A DNA stretch of 64,000 nucleotides, taken from assembly GCA_035302405.1 (NCBI GenBank), contig DATGSR010000111.1, positions 10,574-74,573 on the forward strand. Reading direction: 5' to 3'. Made by a program: the position numbers and the translations under genes. Each line of letters opens with the position of its first letter. Within the stretch, counting starts at the first letter, position 1. This DNA comes from CALKWS01 sp035302405. Its GTDB lineage: Bacteria > Actinomycetota > Actinomycetes > Actinomycetales > Beutenbergiaceae. A model generated the notes under the pieces. The model was given only the letters and a program-made list of their open reading frames with translations. It was not told the origin of the DNA and ran no database searches. This document shows, piece after piece, positions 8,698 through 18,145 of the stretch.

Positions 8698-8725
8698 AGT
8701 GAGCGGGGATGAACATCAGGTGAAC
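8698..8725 (-). promoter_or_regulatory. PHO box upstream of pstS
   Basis: On the minus strand GTTCACC (8725-8719) is followed, exactly 11 bases on, by GTTCATC (8714-8708), the direct-repeat arrangement (7 conserved plus 4 spacer bases) of PhoP boxes in actinobacteria such as Streptomyces. A weaker third unit GCTCACT follows at 8704-8698. Binding by a PhoP/RegX3-type regulator is inferred; that regulator is not in this window. Confidence 0.85.
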
Positions 8726-8854
8726 TCCGGTGCTTTTGGCATGTGATGCTCCACACCACAGATCACGGCCGGGTAACGTCACCTGCTTCGGAGTGCGCTA
8801 GCGGACGAGACGGATGCAGCCACTCAGCCAGCCGGGGGCTCGACGGAGTCGGGG

Positions 8855-9898
8855 TCACACACCCGCCGGCTCGGCGCCGCCGGCCGCACCTGAACGAGGC
8901 AGCGGCAAGTCCGCAGGTTTTCCCTTGGGCGCCGGGGGGCGGTGCATCTCCATCGAGACCACCCGTGCACGCCGCCGGAACGGCCGCGCGAGATGGAGCA
9001 CCAGCAGCTCTCCGGTTCGCAGGTATGGATCATCCTCCGGAAGTACCTTGAGCACCCGGTGCGGGCTCTTTCGTTCCACGGCGTCCAGGATCACCGGGAG
9101 CACCGGGCGGTGGCTACACAGCACCGTAGGCACATCCCGCTGCTCCAGGATCTCCCCCACCAGTGCCCGCGCCGCGGCCGGGTCGGACTTGGCAGCGTGC
9201 TCGGTCACCTGTGGTGCTAAGACCATGTCGATGCCCGAGGCCTGTGCGTAGGGGGCAAGGGTGTCGTGGCAACGTGCCCACGGGCTGGTGATGATCTCTT
9301 CGGCGCCGTAGGCGGCCAGCAGGGGCACCAGTGCGCGAGCCTGGGCGTGCCCGGGTTTGGTCAGGGGGCGGGTCGCCTCGCCGTCGGGCCACGCCGAGCG
9401 TTTCTTCGCCCGCCCGTGGCGAGCGATCAGCACGCTCCAGGTGTCCAAGAAGCCGTCGTCGTGCAGGTCGATGAGGGCGCCCAGCGGGTCTCGGTCATGC
9501 TTATAGGTGAGTTTCTTCAGCGCTTTCCTCGCGTCCACCCACCGCACCTCGTCCACTTCGCCCGGGTTGGGGCTGGTGGGCCTGCGGGCGGCCACGGCGC
9601 CGCGGCTCTCATCGATCGGTCGGGCCGCCCAGTACCGGCAGACCTTGGTCTTGGATGAGTTCACCCGATACTTCACGGTCGGCAGCGGTAACCCGAGTTC
9701 CACCTGAATACCGGTCTCCTCGGCGACTTCGCGGACCGCGCATGCGGGCATGGACTCGCCGGGGTCGACCTTCCCCTTCGGCCAGGACCAGTCGTCGTAC
9801 CGGGGGCGGTGGATGAGCAAGACCTGCAAGCTCCGCTTATGCGTTCGCCACACCAGGGCTCCGGCGGCGTATACGCGGTCGCGCTTCTTCTTGCCCAC
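8855..9898 (-). CDS. Nudix hydrolase fused to histidine phosphatase (MutT1-like)
   Basis: 347 residues. The N-terminal Nudix domain has a complete Nudix box at residues 42-64 (G-x5-E-x7-REVAEETG). The C-terminal half is a histidine-phosphatase (RHG) domain with LIARHG at about 157-162 and a later catalytic-type CSHRP. This two-domain layout is that of mycobacterial MutT1, which hydrolyses 8-oxo-dGTP and diadenosine polyphosphates; the natural substrate here is inferred only. The GTG at 9898, four bases after the ppk stop, begins VGKKKRDRVYAAGAL, the usual family start; a longer frame overlaps ppk and is not needed. Co-transcribed with ppk and mshD. Confidence 0.88.
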   Translation of the reverse strand: MGKKKRDRVYAAGALVWRTHKRSLQVLLIHRPRYDDWSWPKGKVDPGESMPACAVREVAEETGIQVELGLPLPTVKYRVNSSKTKVCRYWAARPIDESRGAVAARRPTSPNPGEVDEVRWVDARKALKKLTYKHDRDPLGALIDLHDDGFLDTWSVLIARHGRAKKRSAWPDGEATRPLTKPGHAQARALVPLLAAYGAEEIITSPWARCHDTLAPYAQASGIDMVLAPQVTEHAAKSDPAAARALVGEILEQRDVPTVLCSHRPVLPVILDAVERKSPHRVLKVLPEDDPYLRTGELLVLHLARPFRRRARVVSMEMHRPPAPKGKPADLPLPRSGAAGGAEPAGV

Positions 9899-9902
9899 GG
9901 CG

Positions 9903-12179
9903 TCAGTGGTCCGCGGCGACGTGCCGGCGGCGGATCGAGACCAGATGGTGTTGCAGGTCCAATAGTCGTTTCCCGTCCTCATCGAGGTGGACCCGGCGCC
10001 AACGCGGCTCCCCGTCCGGGTCCGATTCCAACCACCAGGACGATGTGCCCTCGTCCACGGCAAGGTCCAACAGGGAGATCAGCGTGCTGATCTGCCCGTC
10101 GTCGACCACTCGCACCAGGACCTCTACTCGACGGTCCAGATTGCGGTGCATCAGGTCGGCGCTGCCGATGTACACCTCCGGGTCGCCGTCGTTGGCGAAT
10201 GCGTAGACGCGGGAGTGCTCCAGGAACCTGCCCATGATGGACCGCACCCGGATTCCCTCACTCATCCCCGGCACCCCGGCCTTGAGTCCGCTGATGCCGC
10301 GGACCACCAGGTCCACCTGCACGCCGGCCTGCGAGGCCCGGTACAGCGCGTCGATGGACTGTTCGTCGACGATGGCGTTCGTCTTGAACTTGATCCACGC
10401 CTCCTTACCGGCGCGTTTGTTCGCGATCTCCCGCTCGATGCGCTCGATCAGGCCTGTGCGGATCGAGCGGGGGGCCACCAGGAGGCGATGGAATCTGGAC
10501 TTGGGGGCGTAGCCGGAGAGTTGGTTGAACAGCCGGGTCAAGTCCTGGCCCACGTCGCTGGAGCAGGTGAGCAGCCCCAGGTCTTCGTATTGCCGGGCGG
10601 TCTTCGGGTTGTAGTTGCCGGTACCCACGTGGCAGTACCGGCGCAGTTCGCCGGCTTCCTGACGTACCACGAGGATCAGTTTGCAGTGCGTCTTCAGGCC
10701 GACCTGCCCGTACACCACGTGCACACCGGCTTGTTCGAGTTTGCGCGCCCAGGAGATGTTGGCCTGTTCATCGAACCGCGCCTTGATCTCCACGATCGCC
10801 AGCACCTGTTTACCCGCCTCGGCGGCGTCGATGAGGGAATCCACGATCGGGGAGTCCCCGGATGTTCGGTACAGGGTCTGCTTGATCGCCAGCACATCCG
10901 GATCAGCGGCCGCCTGGGCGAGGAATTGCTGCACCGAGGTGGAGAACGAGTCGTAGGGATGGTGCAGCAAAATATCGCGTTGGCGAATCGCGGCGAAGAA
11001 GTCGGTGGGATTGGCAGACTCCACCTCGGCCAGCCCACGGGCGGTGGTGGCCACGTGCTTGGGGAACTTCAACTCCGGTCGGTCCAGGTCCGCCACCAGG
11101 TTCAACCCGGTCAGGTCCAGCGGCGCCGGCAGGTCGTAGACGTCGGCTTCGGCGATCCCCAGTTCCCGGATGAGCATGTCCCGCAACCGCGGGGTGGTCC
11201 CGGCGGCCAGTTCCAGTCGCACCGGCGGGCCGAACCTGCGGCGCAGCAGTTCCTTCTCCAGCGCCTTGAGGAGGTTCTCCGCGTCGTCCTCCTCCACCTC
11301 CAGGTCTTCGTTGCGGGTGACCCGGAAGGCATGGTGCTCGACCACCTCCATGCCGGGGAACAGGTAATACAGGAAGGAGGCGATCACGTCCTCGATCGGC
11401 ACCAGGGAGGTGCCCCCGTTCTCATCGGGCGCGTCCTGCGGGCGGTGCGGGCGGCCGCGGGCGTCGACGGCGATGAACCGCGGCAACAGCGGCGGCACCT
11501 TGACCCGGGCGAAGTGCTCCTTACCCGTGGCAGGGTTGCGCACGATCACCGCCAGGTTCAACGACAACCCGGAGATATAGGGGAAGGGGTGCGCCGGGTC
11601 CACGGCCAGGGGAGTAAGCACCGGGAAGATCATCTTCCGGAAGTACTTGTGCAGCCGTTCTTGCTCCGCTTCGTGCAGGTCATCGAACCGCACCGACGTG
11701 ATCCCTTCCTCGGCCAGCGCCGGGGAGATGACGTCAGCAAAGAGTGCGGCGTGCCGGGCGGTGAGTTCGCGGGCGCGCATCGAGATGCGTTCCAGCACCT
11801 GCCGGGGCAGCAACCCCGAGGCGGCGGTGACCGCCATACCGGTGGCTATGCGTCGTTTCAGGCCGGCCACCCGCACCATGAAGAACTCATCGAGGTTGGA
11901 GGCGAAGATCGCCAGGAACCGCACCCGCTCCAGTAGCGGCATGCCTGGGTCCTCGGCCATATCCAGGACGCGCTCGTTGAACTGCAGCCAACTCAGTTCC
12001 CGGTCGGCGAACCGGTCCGGGGGCAGGTGAAACTGCGTGGCCTCGGCCCGTGGCTCCTCACTTGCCGCGCGCCCGTCGGAGCCCGGATGGCCGTTCGGGT
12101 GGCGATCCGCGCTCGATGCGGCGCCGCGCTCTGCTACGGCTGCGCCGCTCGCGCGTTCTCTTCGCGCCGACTCACTCAT
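9903..12179 (-). CDS. ppk: Polyphosphate kinase 1
   Basis: 758 residues. After a disordered Ala/Arg-rich leader of about 50 residues come the PPK1 N-domain (DRELSWLQFNERVLDMAED), head domain, and the two PLD-like catalytic domains with YCHVGTGNYNPKTARQYEDLG carrying the autophosphorylated His region and YIGSADLMHRNLDRRVEVL near the end. It polymerises inorganic polyphosphate from ATP reversibly. Its ATG overlaps the stop of mshD by four bases (ATGA), and it is followed after four bases by the Nudix-phosphatase gene. Placement next to pst ties it to phosphate storage. Confidence 0.97.
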   Translation of the reverse strand: MSESARRERASGAAVAERGAASSADRHPNGHPGSDGRAASEEPRAEATQFHLPPDRFADRELSWLQFNERVLDMAEDPGMPLLERVRFLAIFASNLDEFFMVRVAGLKRRIATGMAVTAASGLLPRQVLERISMRARELTARHAALFADVISPALAEEGITSVRFDDLHEAEQERLHKYFRKMIFPVLTPLAVDPAHPFPYISGLSLNLAVIVRNPATGKEHFARVKVPPLLPRFIAVDARGRPHRPQDAPDENGGTSLVPIEDVIASFLYYLFPGMEVVEHHAFRVTRNEDLEVEEDDAENLLKALEKELLRRRFGPPVRLELAAGTTPRLRDMLIRELGIAEADVYDLPAPLDLTGLNLVADLDRPELKFPKHVATTARGLAEVESANPTDFFAAIRQRDILLHHPYDSFSTSVQQFLAQAAADPDVLAIKQTLYRTSGDSPIVDSLIDAAEAGKQVLAIVEIKARFDEQANISWARKLEQAGVHVVYGQVGLKTHCKLILVVRQEAGELRRYCHVGTGNYNPKTARQYEDLGLLTCSSDVGQDLTRLFNQLSGYAPKSRFHRLLVAPRSIRTGLIERIEREIANKRAGKEAWIKFKTNAIVDEQSIDALYRASQAGVQVDLVVRGISGLKAGVPGMSEGIRVRSIMGRFLEHSRVYAFANDGDPEVYIGSADLMHRNLDRRVEVLVRVVDDGQISTLISLLDLAVDEGTSSWWLESDPDGEPRWRRVHLDEDGKRLLDLQHHLVSIRRRHVAADH

Positions 12180-13174
12180 GCCCCTATGGTGGCACCTTCC
12201 TCACGATCAGGGGAGGTCGGGGCGGTGTACTGCACGTGAACGACGTCGCGCTCGAAGCCTGCGCGGCGATAAGTCGCGATCGCCGCGGTGTTATCCGCCT
12301 CGACGTACAACTCCAACCGGGCCAGATCCCGCTTCGCGAAGTCCCGCATCGCCACCGCGGTGAGCAGTCCGCCGATGCCGCGGCCCTGTGCTGAGGGGTC
12401 CACCCCGAGCACGTAGATCTCGCCGGTTCCTGCCGCAGCGCCGGTGGCGGCTCCCGCCGCAGCACCGTCGTCGGCTCCCACCGGGCCCTCGCGGTCGGCC
12501 CCGGCCGCGCCGGTGATCTTCACCCACATGTAGCCCAGGAGCGCGCCGGTGGCGGCGTCCTCGGCGAGCCAGAACGTCTCCGGGTCGAACCAGTCCTGTT
12601 CCTGGCGGGCCCGCAGGTCAGCGATTTCCAACCGGCCTTGCTCAGGATGTTCGGCGAAGGCGCGGGCGTTGACGGTGAGCCAGGCCTCCTCATCGGCGCC
12701 GACCTCGAAGGTCCGCACCCGCAGATCTCCTGGTACCGCCACTTCCGGAACGTCCTCCCGGGTGGGGGGACGGCGGGCCATTACCCACATTTCCCGGACG
12801 ATCTCCAAGCCCTGCGCTGCGGCGATCGCTTGCGCGCCGGGCAGGTTCCCGTGCGCCCACAACCGCACCCGCGGGTGGTCCGCCAGCACCGCGCGCACCA
12901 AGGAGGTGCCCAGGCCCCGACGGCGGTGACCCGGGTGGACGGCGACTTCGGCTGAGCCGTCGCTGGCCTGGGCGAATCCGGCTAACCCGCCGCCGCCGGC
13001 GCTAATCAGGAACCGTGGCCGGCCCGGCCTGCCGAGGGTGAGCAGGGTGTTCTCATCGAAGGCGGCCAACCCATCGTGATCCTGGACCACCTGAGCAAGT
13101 TCCTTCACCGCCTCGACCTGGCCGGCGGTCAATTCGGTGGTGCGCCGTGGTTCGGCGGTGTGCGTCGGCGCCAT
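12176..13174 (-). CDS. mshD: Mycothiol acetyltransferase MshD
   Basis: 332 residues with two GNAT domains. The first carries VAVHPGHRRRGLGTSLVRAV (acetyl-CoA loop), the second GVDPSAQGRGIGGLLTAVAM followed by LYVEADNTAAIATYRRAGFE, the MshD-type substrate end. It acetylates Cys-GlcN-Ins with acetyl-CoA, the last step in mycothiol synthesis. A frame open to 13528 is ignored: the ATG at 13174 overlaps the stop of the upstream gene by one base and gives the normal length. A low-complexity Gly/Ala insert interrupts the second domain (about residues 228-258). Overlaps ppk by four bases; mshD also neighbours pst genes in mycobacteria. Confidence 0.93.
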   Translation of the reverse strand: MAPTHTAEPRRTTELTAGQVEAVKELAQVVQDHDGLAAFDENTLLTLGRPGRPRFLISAGGGGLAGFAQASDGSAEVAVHPGHRRRGLGTSLVRAVLADHPRVRLWAHGNLPGAQAIAAAQGLEIVREMWVMARRPPTREDVPEVAVPGDLRVRTFEVGADEEAWLTVNARAFAEHPEQGRLEIADLRARQEQDWFDPETFWLAEDAATGALLGYMWVKITGAAGADREGPVGADDGAAAGAATGAAAGTGEIYVLGVDPSAQGRGIGGLLTAVAMRDFAKRDLARLELYVEADNTAAIATYRRAGFERDVVHVQYTAPTSPDREEGATIGA

Positions 13175-13827
13175 CAGTGCAGCCGATCCGCTCGGTACAG
13201 GGAGGCGGCATGCTCGAGTTCCTTGGCGGTGTCCAGCAGCGAGCCTGCCCGGCGGGTGAGGAGTTGGGCGAAGTCCGCGTCCTCTTCCTCCTTCCAGTCG
13301 GCGTCCATCGCCGACCCGGTGGCAAGCACGCGGAGGAACGAACCGGCTCGCTCCAGGGCAACCGCGAGGTCCCCGCGGTAGACCCCGGAGAGCACCGCAT
13401 CGAGCATCTGGCGGATCTCCTGCGGTCCGATCGGGTCGGCAACTCCGGCTACGACACCGGCCACCTCGGCGCGGTGGGCCCCGAGTCGGTAACGTTCGGC
13501 GATCGTGTCCGGGTCTCGCCTGGCCCACTCCCGCAGCACATACAGTCGCCAGAGCGCACCGGGCAAGGTGTCCGGTGGACTGTGGGACCAGATCTCGGCC
13601 ACCGCCTCCAAACCCTCAGTGTCCACGAACTCGATCAGGCGCTGTTGGAGTTGCTCGTCCTCAGCGCTTTGCCGTCCACGGGAGACCATCGCCTGCGCGG
13701 TGGTGTGAGCGATCTCGGCACGCTCGGCCGGATCCTCCTCACCCACGATCATCTCGGCCTGCTCCGGACTGAGCATCGCCGGGCGGCGGAACCGGGGCTG
13801 GTTCACGGCTGTCCTCCCTGAGGTCAC
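13174..13827 (-). CDS. Conserved-looking hypothetical cytoplasmic protein in the mshD-ppk operon
   Basis: 217 residues, soluble and largely helical, with no signal or membrane segment. I do not recognise a named family. Notable are PAMLSPEQAEMIVGEEDPAER near the start and the acidic stretch MDADWKEEEDADFAQLL near residue 175. The gene is first in the apparent run hypothetical-mshD-ppk-Nudix; its stop overlaps the mshD start by one base, so coupled translation is likely. A role linked to mycothiol or polyphosphate metabolism is suggested by position only. Confidence 0.75.
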   Translation of the reverse strand: MTSGRTAVNQPRFRRPAMLSPEQAEMIVGEEDPAERAEIAHTTAQAMVSRGRQSAEDEQLQQRLIEFVDTEGLEAVAEIWSHSPPDTLPGALWRLYVLREWARRDPDTIAERYRLGAHRAEVAGVVAGVADPIGPQEIRQMLDAVLSGVYRGDLAVALERAGSFLRVLATGSAMDADWKEEEDADFAQLLTRRAGSLLDTAKELEHAASLYRADRLH

Positions 13828-14077
13828 GGCGGTTGGTTGCGCGTTTCACGATACGCTGCGGCGCGCCAGGAACGCAGCCGGGGCCCGGCCACCGGGCCAG
13901 TGGCGCGGGTTCACGTCGGCTCGAGCTTCCCACGCAGTTGGGGGTAGCCATAGCCGACGTTAGCCGCGGCCACAGCGACGCGAGGCTGCGGGAGTGGCCG
14001 GCGAGGAGGATTCGTGGTTCGCGGCCACTGCCGAGGGCGATATCCTGGAGTGTCGGAGGCGGCTTCGCTGCCTCCGC

Positions 14078-14152
14078 GGGCCTCTAGCTCAACGGTAGAG
14101 CAACGGACTTTTAATCCGTGGGTTCCGGGTTCGAATCCCGGGGGGCCTACCA
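14078..14152 (+). tRNA. tRNA-Lys (anticodon TTT)
   Basis: A full cloverleaf can be drawn: acceptor GGGCCTC paired with GGGGCCT (first pair G-U), D arm GCTC/GAGC, anticodon stem ACGGA/TCCGT with loop CTTTTAA giving anticodon TTT at 14110-14112, T arm CCGGG-TTCGAAT-CCCGG, discriminator A and encoded CCA at 14150-14152. A degenerate group II intron in the opposite orientation begins about ten bases after its 3' end. Confidence 0.97.
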
Positions 14153-14162
14153 AATCCCTTTC

Positions 14163-14920
14163 TAGGGAGTAGCCGGGGGGAGTCTCACCCCCCGGCCCTC
14201 GCAGAACCGTGCGTGAATCTCTCGATTCACACGGCTCCCATCATCCGGTCTCAGGGGCGGACGCCGAACTGCCAATGGGCGAACAAGGCCGGATAGAGGT
14301 GAGCGCTCTCACCGAACCGGTCCCAGGCCCGTGCTCGGCGCCGCCGTAGTCGTTTGAATTTTCACCACTACTACGAGACGGTCTGCCCCCGTGCCCCGCA
14401 ACGGTACTCGGCCCCTTGCGGTGTGCGCCGCTTGGGGATCTCCCTGTCGTCCCCAGCCAATCCGGCCGGGGACAGTATCGGGGCGAGAGGTTCTCACGTT
14501 CCGTACAAGAGCCCAGACCAGGCTCGCGCCGCCTACATGCCGGACGCCATCCGGGCAGTGGGCAGGCTCCCCCCAGACTCGTCCCGGGACCCAGGTCTCG
14601 TCCCGGTTTTGACGCCAATGGAATTTCTTACGACACATCATCAGCGGTTCGCTCTCGCTCGCCTTCCTGACCCACACCTGACGCGATCACAGCCGCGCCT
14701 TTTCTGCAGCGCTCACCACGAACGGCACTTAACCGACGCAGCCTGCGGTGGTTTGGAGCCTCCCCCTGCAGGGCGACCCCGGAGGACCTACCTCCATCTC
14801 TTGCACAGCACCACAATCAGAAAGCCCTACGACATCGGACTCCTTCCTGTGTTCGTGACACACGACCTGCACAAACGCCGTATCTGCCGTCGCAGCACGC
14901 ACCGACCGATACCGACCGGC
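14163..14920 (-). mobile_element. Group II intron remnant with internally deleted maturase gene
   Basis: On the minus strand, a 34-nt domain V can be read at 14237-14204 (begins GAGCCGTGTGAATCG, ends CGCACGGTTC), followed by a GC-rich domain VI hairpin ending near 14163. Upstream come typical domain I-III blocks, for example TACGGAACGTGAGAACCTC, GGGGACGACAGGGAGATCCC and CGTCTCGTAGTAGTGGTGAA. Between these and domain V only the C-terminal end of the intron-encoded protein survives. The 5' boundary is uncertain (somewhere in 14810-14930). Size is about 0.76 kb instead of the 1.9-2.5 kb expected with an intact reverse transcriptase. It lies downstream of nuoN in the same orientation. Confidence 0.85.
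14251..14355 (-). pseudogene. C-terminal remnant of group II intron reverse transcriptase/maturase
   Basis: Reading the minus strand up to a TGA at 14253-14251 gives KFKRLRRRRARAWDRFGESA continuing to LFAHWQFGVRP. The ending L-F-A-H-W-x-F-G-V-R-P is the characteristic carboxy terminus of intron-encoded proteins just before domain V. Only about 35 residues remain; the RT fingers/palm, X and any endonuclease domain are gone, so the element cannot splice or move with its own protein. Confidence 0.8.
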
Positions 14921-14996
14921 ACGGGGAATTAACCGCCAATTAAGTGCCAACGTCGCCAGTATGCCGCGTTTAGTTGCCGCCGACGGTGCCGCCGCC

Positions 14997-16430
14997 TCAA
15001 CCGGTAACGAGTGCGAGCCAGACACCTGCTCCGATCCCAGCCGCCACGGAGCCTGCTGCGGTGCCCAAGGCAGCAATCATTGGAGCCGTTGCGAGTTTCG
15101 TTGGAGTCTGTCCACGCCGCGCGTGGGGGCGGGCCGCGCCTCGCGCCGCGGGGGCGAGCCACCGCAGGTAGTAGAAGAGGCTGGCCACGGAATTGGCTGC
15201 GGCGAGTACCATCAACCAGGCGAAACCCCCGTCCGCCGCGGCGGTGAAGGAAGCGAGTTTGCCGACGAAGACAGCGGTCGGTGGGGTACCGACGAGGCCC
15301 AGCAGCAGGACGACCAGGCTGGCCACGAGCCAGGGGCGGGCGCGTGCTCCCTCTGCCCAGGCTTTCAGCGTTTGCGCCTGTGGCAGGGCAGCAGCGGCGG
15401 CAAAAGCACCGACATTCGTCACAGCGTACCCGGCTAGGTAGGTCGCTAGGGCGGGTACCGCTAGGTCCGAGCGTGCCGCCACCGCGACAATCATGAACAT
15501 GTACCCCACCTGGCTGACCGAGGAGTAGCCGAGCAGGCGCAACACCTCCGACTGCTGGAAAGCGGCGAGGTTGCCGAGGGTCATACTCAGCGCCGACACG
15601 ACGGCGACGACGAGTGCCACGTTGAGGCCCGTCCCGGCAAAGGGCTCGGCCAGAAGGCGGTATGCGGCAGCGACGGCCCCCAACTTCGGAACAGTGGTGA
15701 TGAACGCAGCCATGGCCGGGGCGGCACCGGCGCTGACGTCTGGCACCCAGAAATGCACTGGGACCGCGCCAGCTTTGAACGCCACGCCGGCGAGGACACA
15801 GAGTATGCCGACCGCGACGAGCGGGAGGGCCGCGTCAGGAAGGCGCTCGGCTAGCACGTCATAGCCGGAGCCGCCGGCGGCCAGGATCAGGGCGGCGACG
15901 CCGACGAGCATCAGGACGCCGACGAACGCGCCCATGAGGTAGTACTTCAATGTTGCCTCGACGCCTCGTGCATCCTTTCGGTATCCTGCCAGGGTGTAGA
16001 GCGGCACGCTGGCTAGGAGGTAGGCGGGCACGAGCATGAGCAGGTCCTGAGCGGCGGCAAGGGCGATCGCCCCCGTTGCTGCGAGCAGCATGAGGACGTA
16101 TGCCTCGGTCTCCCGGGGGTGTCCCGCCAGCGACGACGTAGCGAGGAGAGCGACGATGGCAGTGGCCACTGAGGCGGTAACTCGCACGGTGCCAGTCACC
16201 TCGTCGATCATCCAGGTGTCCCCGTAGACCGCTTGGTTGGGACCGACGAGGGGCGAGATAGCGGCTGTCGCTGCAGCCAGTGCAGCAACGACTGACACGA
16301 CCCGCGCCCGTCCCTGCTTCTTCTGCGGCGACCACAGCCCCACCAGTAGTGCCGTGACCGCACCGAGCACCAGCAGTATCTCGGGCAGCAGATCCAGCGG
16401 ACTGCCGACCATTTCCTCCATGCCAGTCAC
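14997..16430 (-). CDS. nuoN: NADH-quinone oxidoreductase subunit N
   Basis: 477 residues, about 14 membrane helices, antiporter-like proton channel subunit. Family blocks: ATLKYYLMGAFVGVLMLVG, FKAGAVPVHFWVPDVSAG (Lys and the VP-D motif), and LLGYSSVSQVGYMFM. Its ATG overlaps the nuoM stop by four bases (ATGA). Last gene of the complex I operon. Residues roughly 90-385 have a second, broken copy at 53043-53923. Confidence 0.95.
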   Translation of the reverse strand: MTGMEEMVGSPLDLLPEILLVLGAVTALLVGLWSPQKKQGRARVVSVVAALAAATAAISPLVGPNQAVYGDTWMIDEVTGTVRVTASVATAIVALLATSSLAGHPRETEAYVLMLLAATGAIALAAAQDLLMLVPAYLLASVPLYTLAGYRKDARGVEATLKYYLMGAFVGVLMLVGVAALILAAGGSGYDVLAERLPDAALPLVAVGILCVLAGVAFKAGAVPVHFWVPDVSAGAAPAMAAFITTVPKLGAVAAAYRLLAEPFAGTGLNVALVVAVVSALSMTLGNLAAFQQSEVLRLLGYSSVSQVGYMFMIVAVAARSDLAVPALATYLAGYAVTNVGAFAAAAALPQAQTLKAWAEGARARPWLVASLVVLLLGLVGTPPTAVFVGKLASFTAAADGGFAWLMVLAAANSVASLFYYLRWLAPAARGAARPHARRGQTPTKLATAPMIAALGTAAGSVAAGIGAGVWLALVTG

Positions 16431-18142
16431 CGCGAGACCAGTTGGACGATCGCGGATGCGGCTGGCTCGATGACGTCAAGCAGCGGCCGAGGAAACAGGC
16501 CGATGAGCACCGACAGGGCTAGCAGTGGCACGATGGCGACGATCTCGCGAGCGGACAGGTCCTGGAAGTGGCCGCCCCCAGCCCGGGTTCCGGTCAGTTG
16601 CCCCGAACCACCGTTGGTAGGGGAAGTCGGCTCCTGCACGCCCGTGCCGGCCCCCGCACCCGGGTCGCGCACGCGTTCGGCGTGGGTGGCGGCGTGCGCC
16701 TGTGTCGCGGGGGTGCTATCCGGTGGACTTCCGGTGGCGGCGAACTCCTCACCGGCTTCAGGCCCGTAGCCCGCTGCTGCGGTGAGCACCGTCGGGCCGG
16801 TGAGCAGCCGTTGGATGGCGACCAGGAACAGCGCGGCGGTGATGAGGATTCCGGGGGCAGCCAGGATCGCCGCGACGGGGGCGGCCTGCAGCGCACCGGC
16901 GATGATCTGGAATTCGGCGATGAAGGAGGAGAAGCCGGGTAGTCCGAGGGAGCCGAAGGCAGCCACGCCCAGCGCGGCCGCGAACAGGGGCGCTGGTCGA
17001 GCCAGCCCGCCCCACCGGGCGAACCCGTAGGTGCCGCCACGTGCCCACAGTACGCCCGAGAGGAGGAAAAGCGCGGCGGTGAGAAGCCCGTGGCTGACCA
17101 TTTGCACGGTCGCGCCCACAGTGGCGACCACGCGGACGTCGGCGTCCGCCGTGCCGACGAGGCCGGCTGCACCCAGGCCCAGCAGCACATAGCCCATGTG
17201 GTTGATCGACGTGTAGGCAATCATCCGTTTGAAGTCCGTCTGCGCCAACGCGACCAGCGCGCCCCACAGGACGCTGATTACCCCCACTACGACGGCCACC
17301 ATGGCCCACTGCTGCCACGCCGAGGGCAGCATCGGCATGGCGATCCGCACGAACCCGTAGGTGCCGAGTTTCAGCAGCACCCCTGCGAGGATTGCCGATC
17401 CCGCCGCAGGAGCGTCGGTGTGCGCGTCGGGTAACCATGTGTGGAACGGGAAGAGCGGAGTCTTGACCGCCAGACCGATCCCGATGGCCAGGAGCACCAG
17501 TCCGCCCATTAGCGGTGAGTCCTCCAGCGGGGGATTGGCCGCGAGCCGGACCATGTCGAAGGTACGTTCCTCTCCGCCGAGGAACAGTCCGATGAATCCC
17601 AGCAGCAGGGCCAACGACCCCAGGAAGGTGTACAGGAAGAACTTCAACGCGCTGCGCCGATTGTTGCCGTGGCCCCACCCGGCGATGATGAAGTACATGC
17701 CGACGATGGATAGATCGAAGAACACGAAGAACAGGATGAGGTCCTGGGCGGCAAAGGTGCCAAGGCTCGCTGTCTGCAGGAATAAGAAGAGGGCGGCGTA
17801 GCGGCGGGGCCGTTTCTGTTCCCGCAGCGACCAGATCGCCGCGGCGAGGAAGAGCACTGTGGTCAGAGCAATCAATGGCATGGAGATGCCATCGACCCCG
17901 ACGTGATAGGAAGCGTCTACCGTTGGGATCCAGCGCACCTTGGCCTCGTACTGCAGCCCCTCGACGAACCCGCCGCCACTGGCGTCGGAATCGAACCCTG
18001 CCCACATCCAGGCAACGAGCGCGAGGTCGACGGTGGTGACCAGAACCCATATGCGTCCGACCCACCGGTCGGGCAGCCGCCGCAGCCCCAGGAGTGCCCC
18101 GGCCGCCAGGACGGGCAGCAGGACGATGGTGGTCAGCAGCAT
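16427..18142 (-). CDS. nuoM: NADH-quinone oxidoreductase subunit M
   Basis: 571 residues, an antiporter-like membrane subunit. Clear blocks: HVGVDGISMPLIALTT, FFVFFDLSIVGMYFIIAGWG, GLAVKTPLFPFHTWLPDAHT (with the conserved Lys and TWLPDAH) and FKRMIAYTSINHMGYVLLG. A hydrophilic insert of about 80 residues rich in Gly, Thr and Glu lies before the last helix, longer than usual for NuoM. It follows nuoL after a three-base gap and overlaps nuoN by four. Confidence 0.95.
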   Translation of the reverse strand: MLLTTIVLLPVLAAGALLGLRRLPDRWVGRIWVLVTTVDLALVAWMWAGFDSDASGGGFVEGLQYEAKVRWIPTVDASYHVGVDGISMPLIALTTVLFLAAAIWSLREQKRPRRYAALFLFLQTASLGTFAAQDLILFFVFFDLSIVGMYFIIAGWGHGNNRRSALKFFLYTFLGSLALLLGFIGLFLGGEERTFDMVRLAANPPLEDSPLMGGLVLLAIGIGLAVKTPLFPFHTWLPDAHTDAPAAGSAILAGVLLKLGTYGFVRIAMPMLPSAWQQWAMVAVVVGVISVLWGALVALAQTDFKRMIAYTSINHMGYVLLGLGAAGLVGTADADVRVVATVGATVQMVSHGLLTAALFLLSGVLWARGGTYGFARWGGLARPAPLFAAALGVAAFGSLGLPGFSSFIAEFQIIAGALQAAPVAAILAAPGILITAALFLVAIQRLLTGPTVLTAAAGYGPEAGEEFAATGSPPDSTPATQAHAATHAERVRDPGAGAGTGVQEPTSPTNGGSGQLTGTRAGGGHFQDLSAREIVAIVPLLALSVLIGLFPRPLLDVIEPAASAIVQLVSR

Positions 18143-18145
18143 GGG

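Noticed and set aside
9987..11936. Very long open frame (649 codons) on the plus strand opposite ppk
   Set aside because: Composition is His/Gly/Gln/Arg-rich shadow coding of a GC-rich gene; ppk on the minus strand is complete with all motifs.
13175..13528. Upstream extension of MshD
   Set aside because: It overlaps the neighbouring gene entirely and is not GNAT-like; the ATG at 13174 gives the family length.
14354..14932. 192-codon plus-strand frame opposite the group II intron
   Set aside because: The sequence is structured intron RNA on the other strand; the predicted protein has no recognisable feature.
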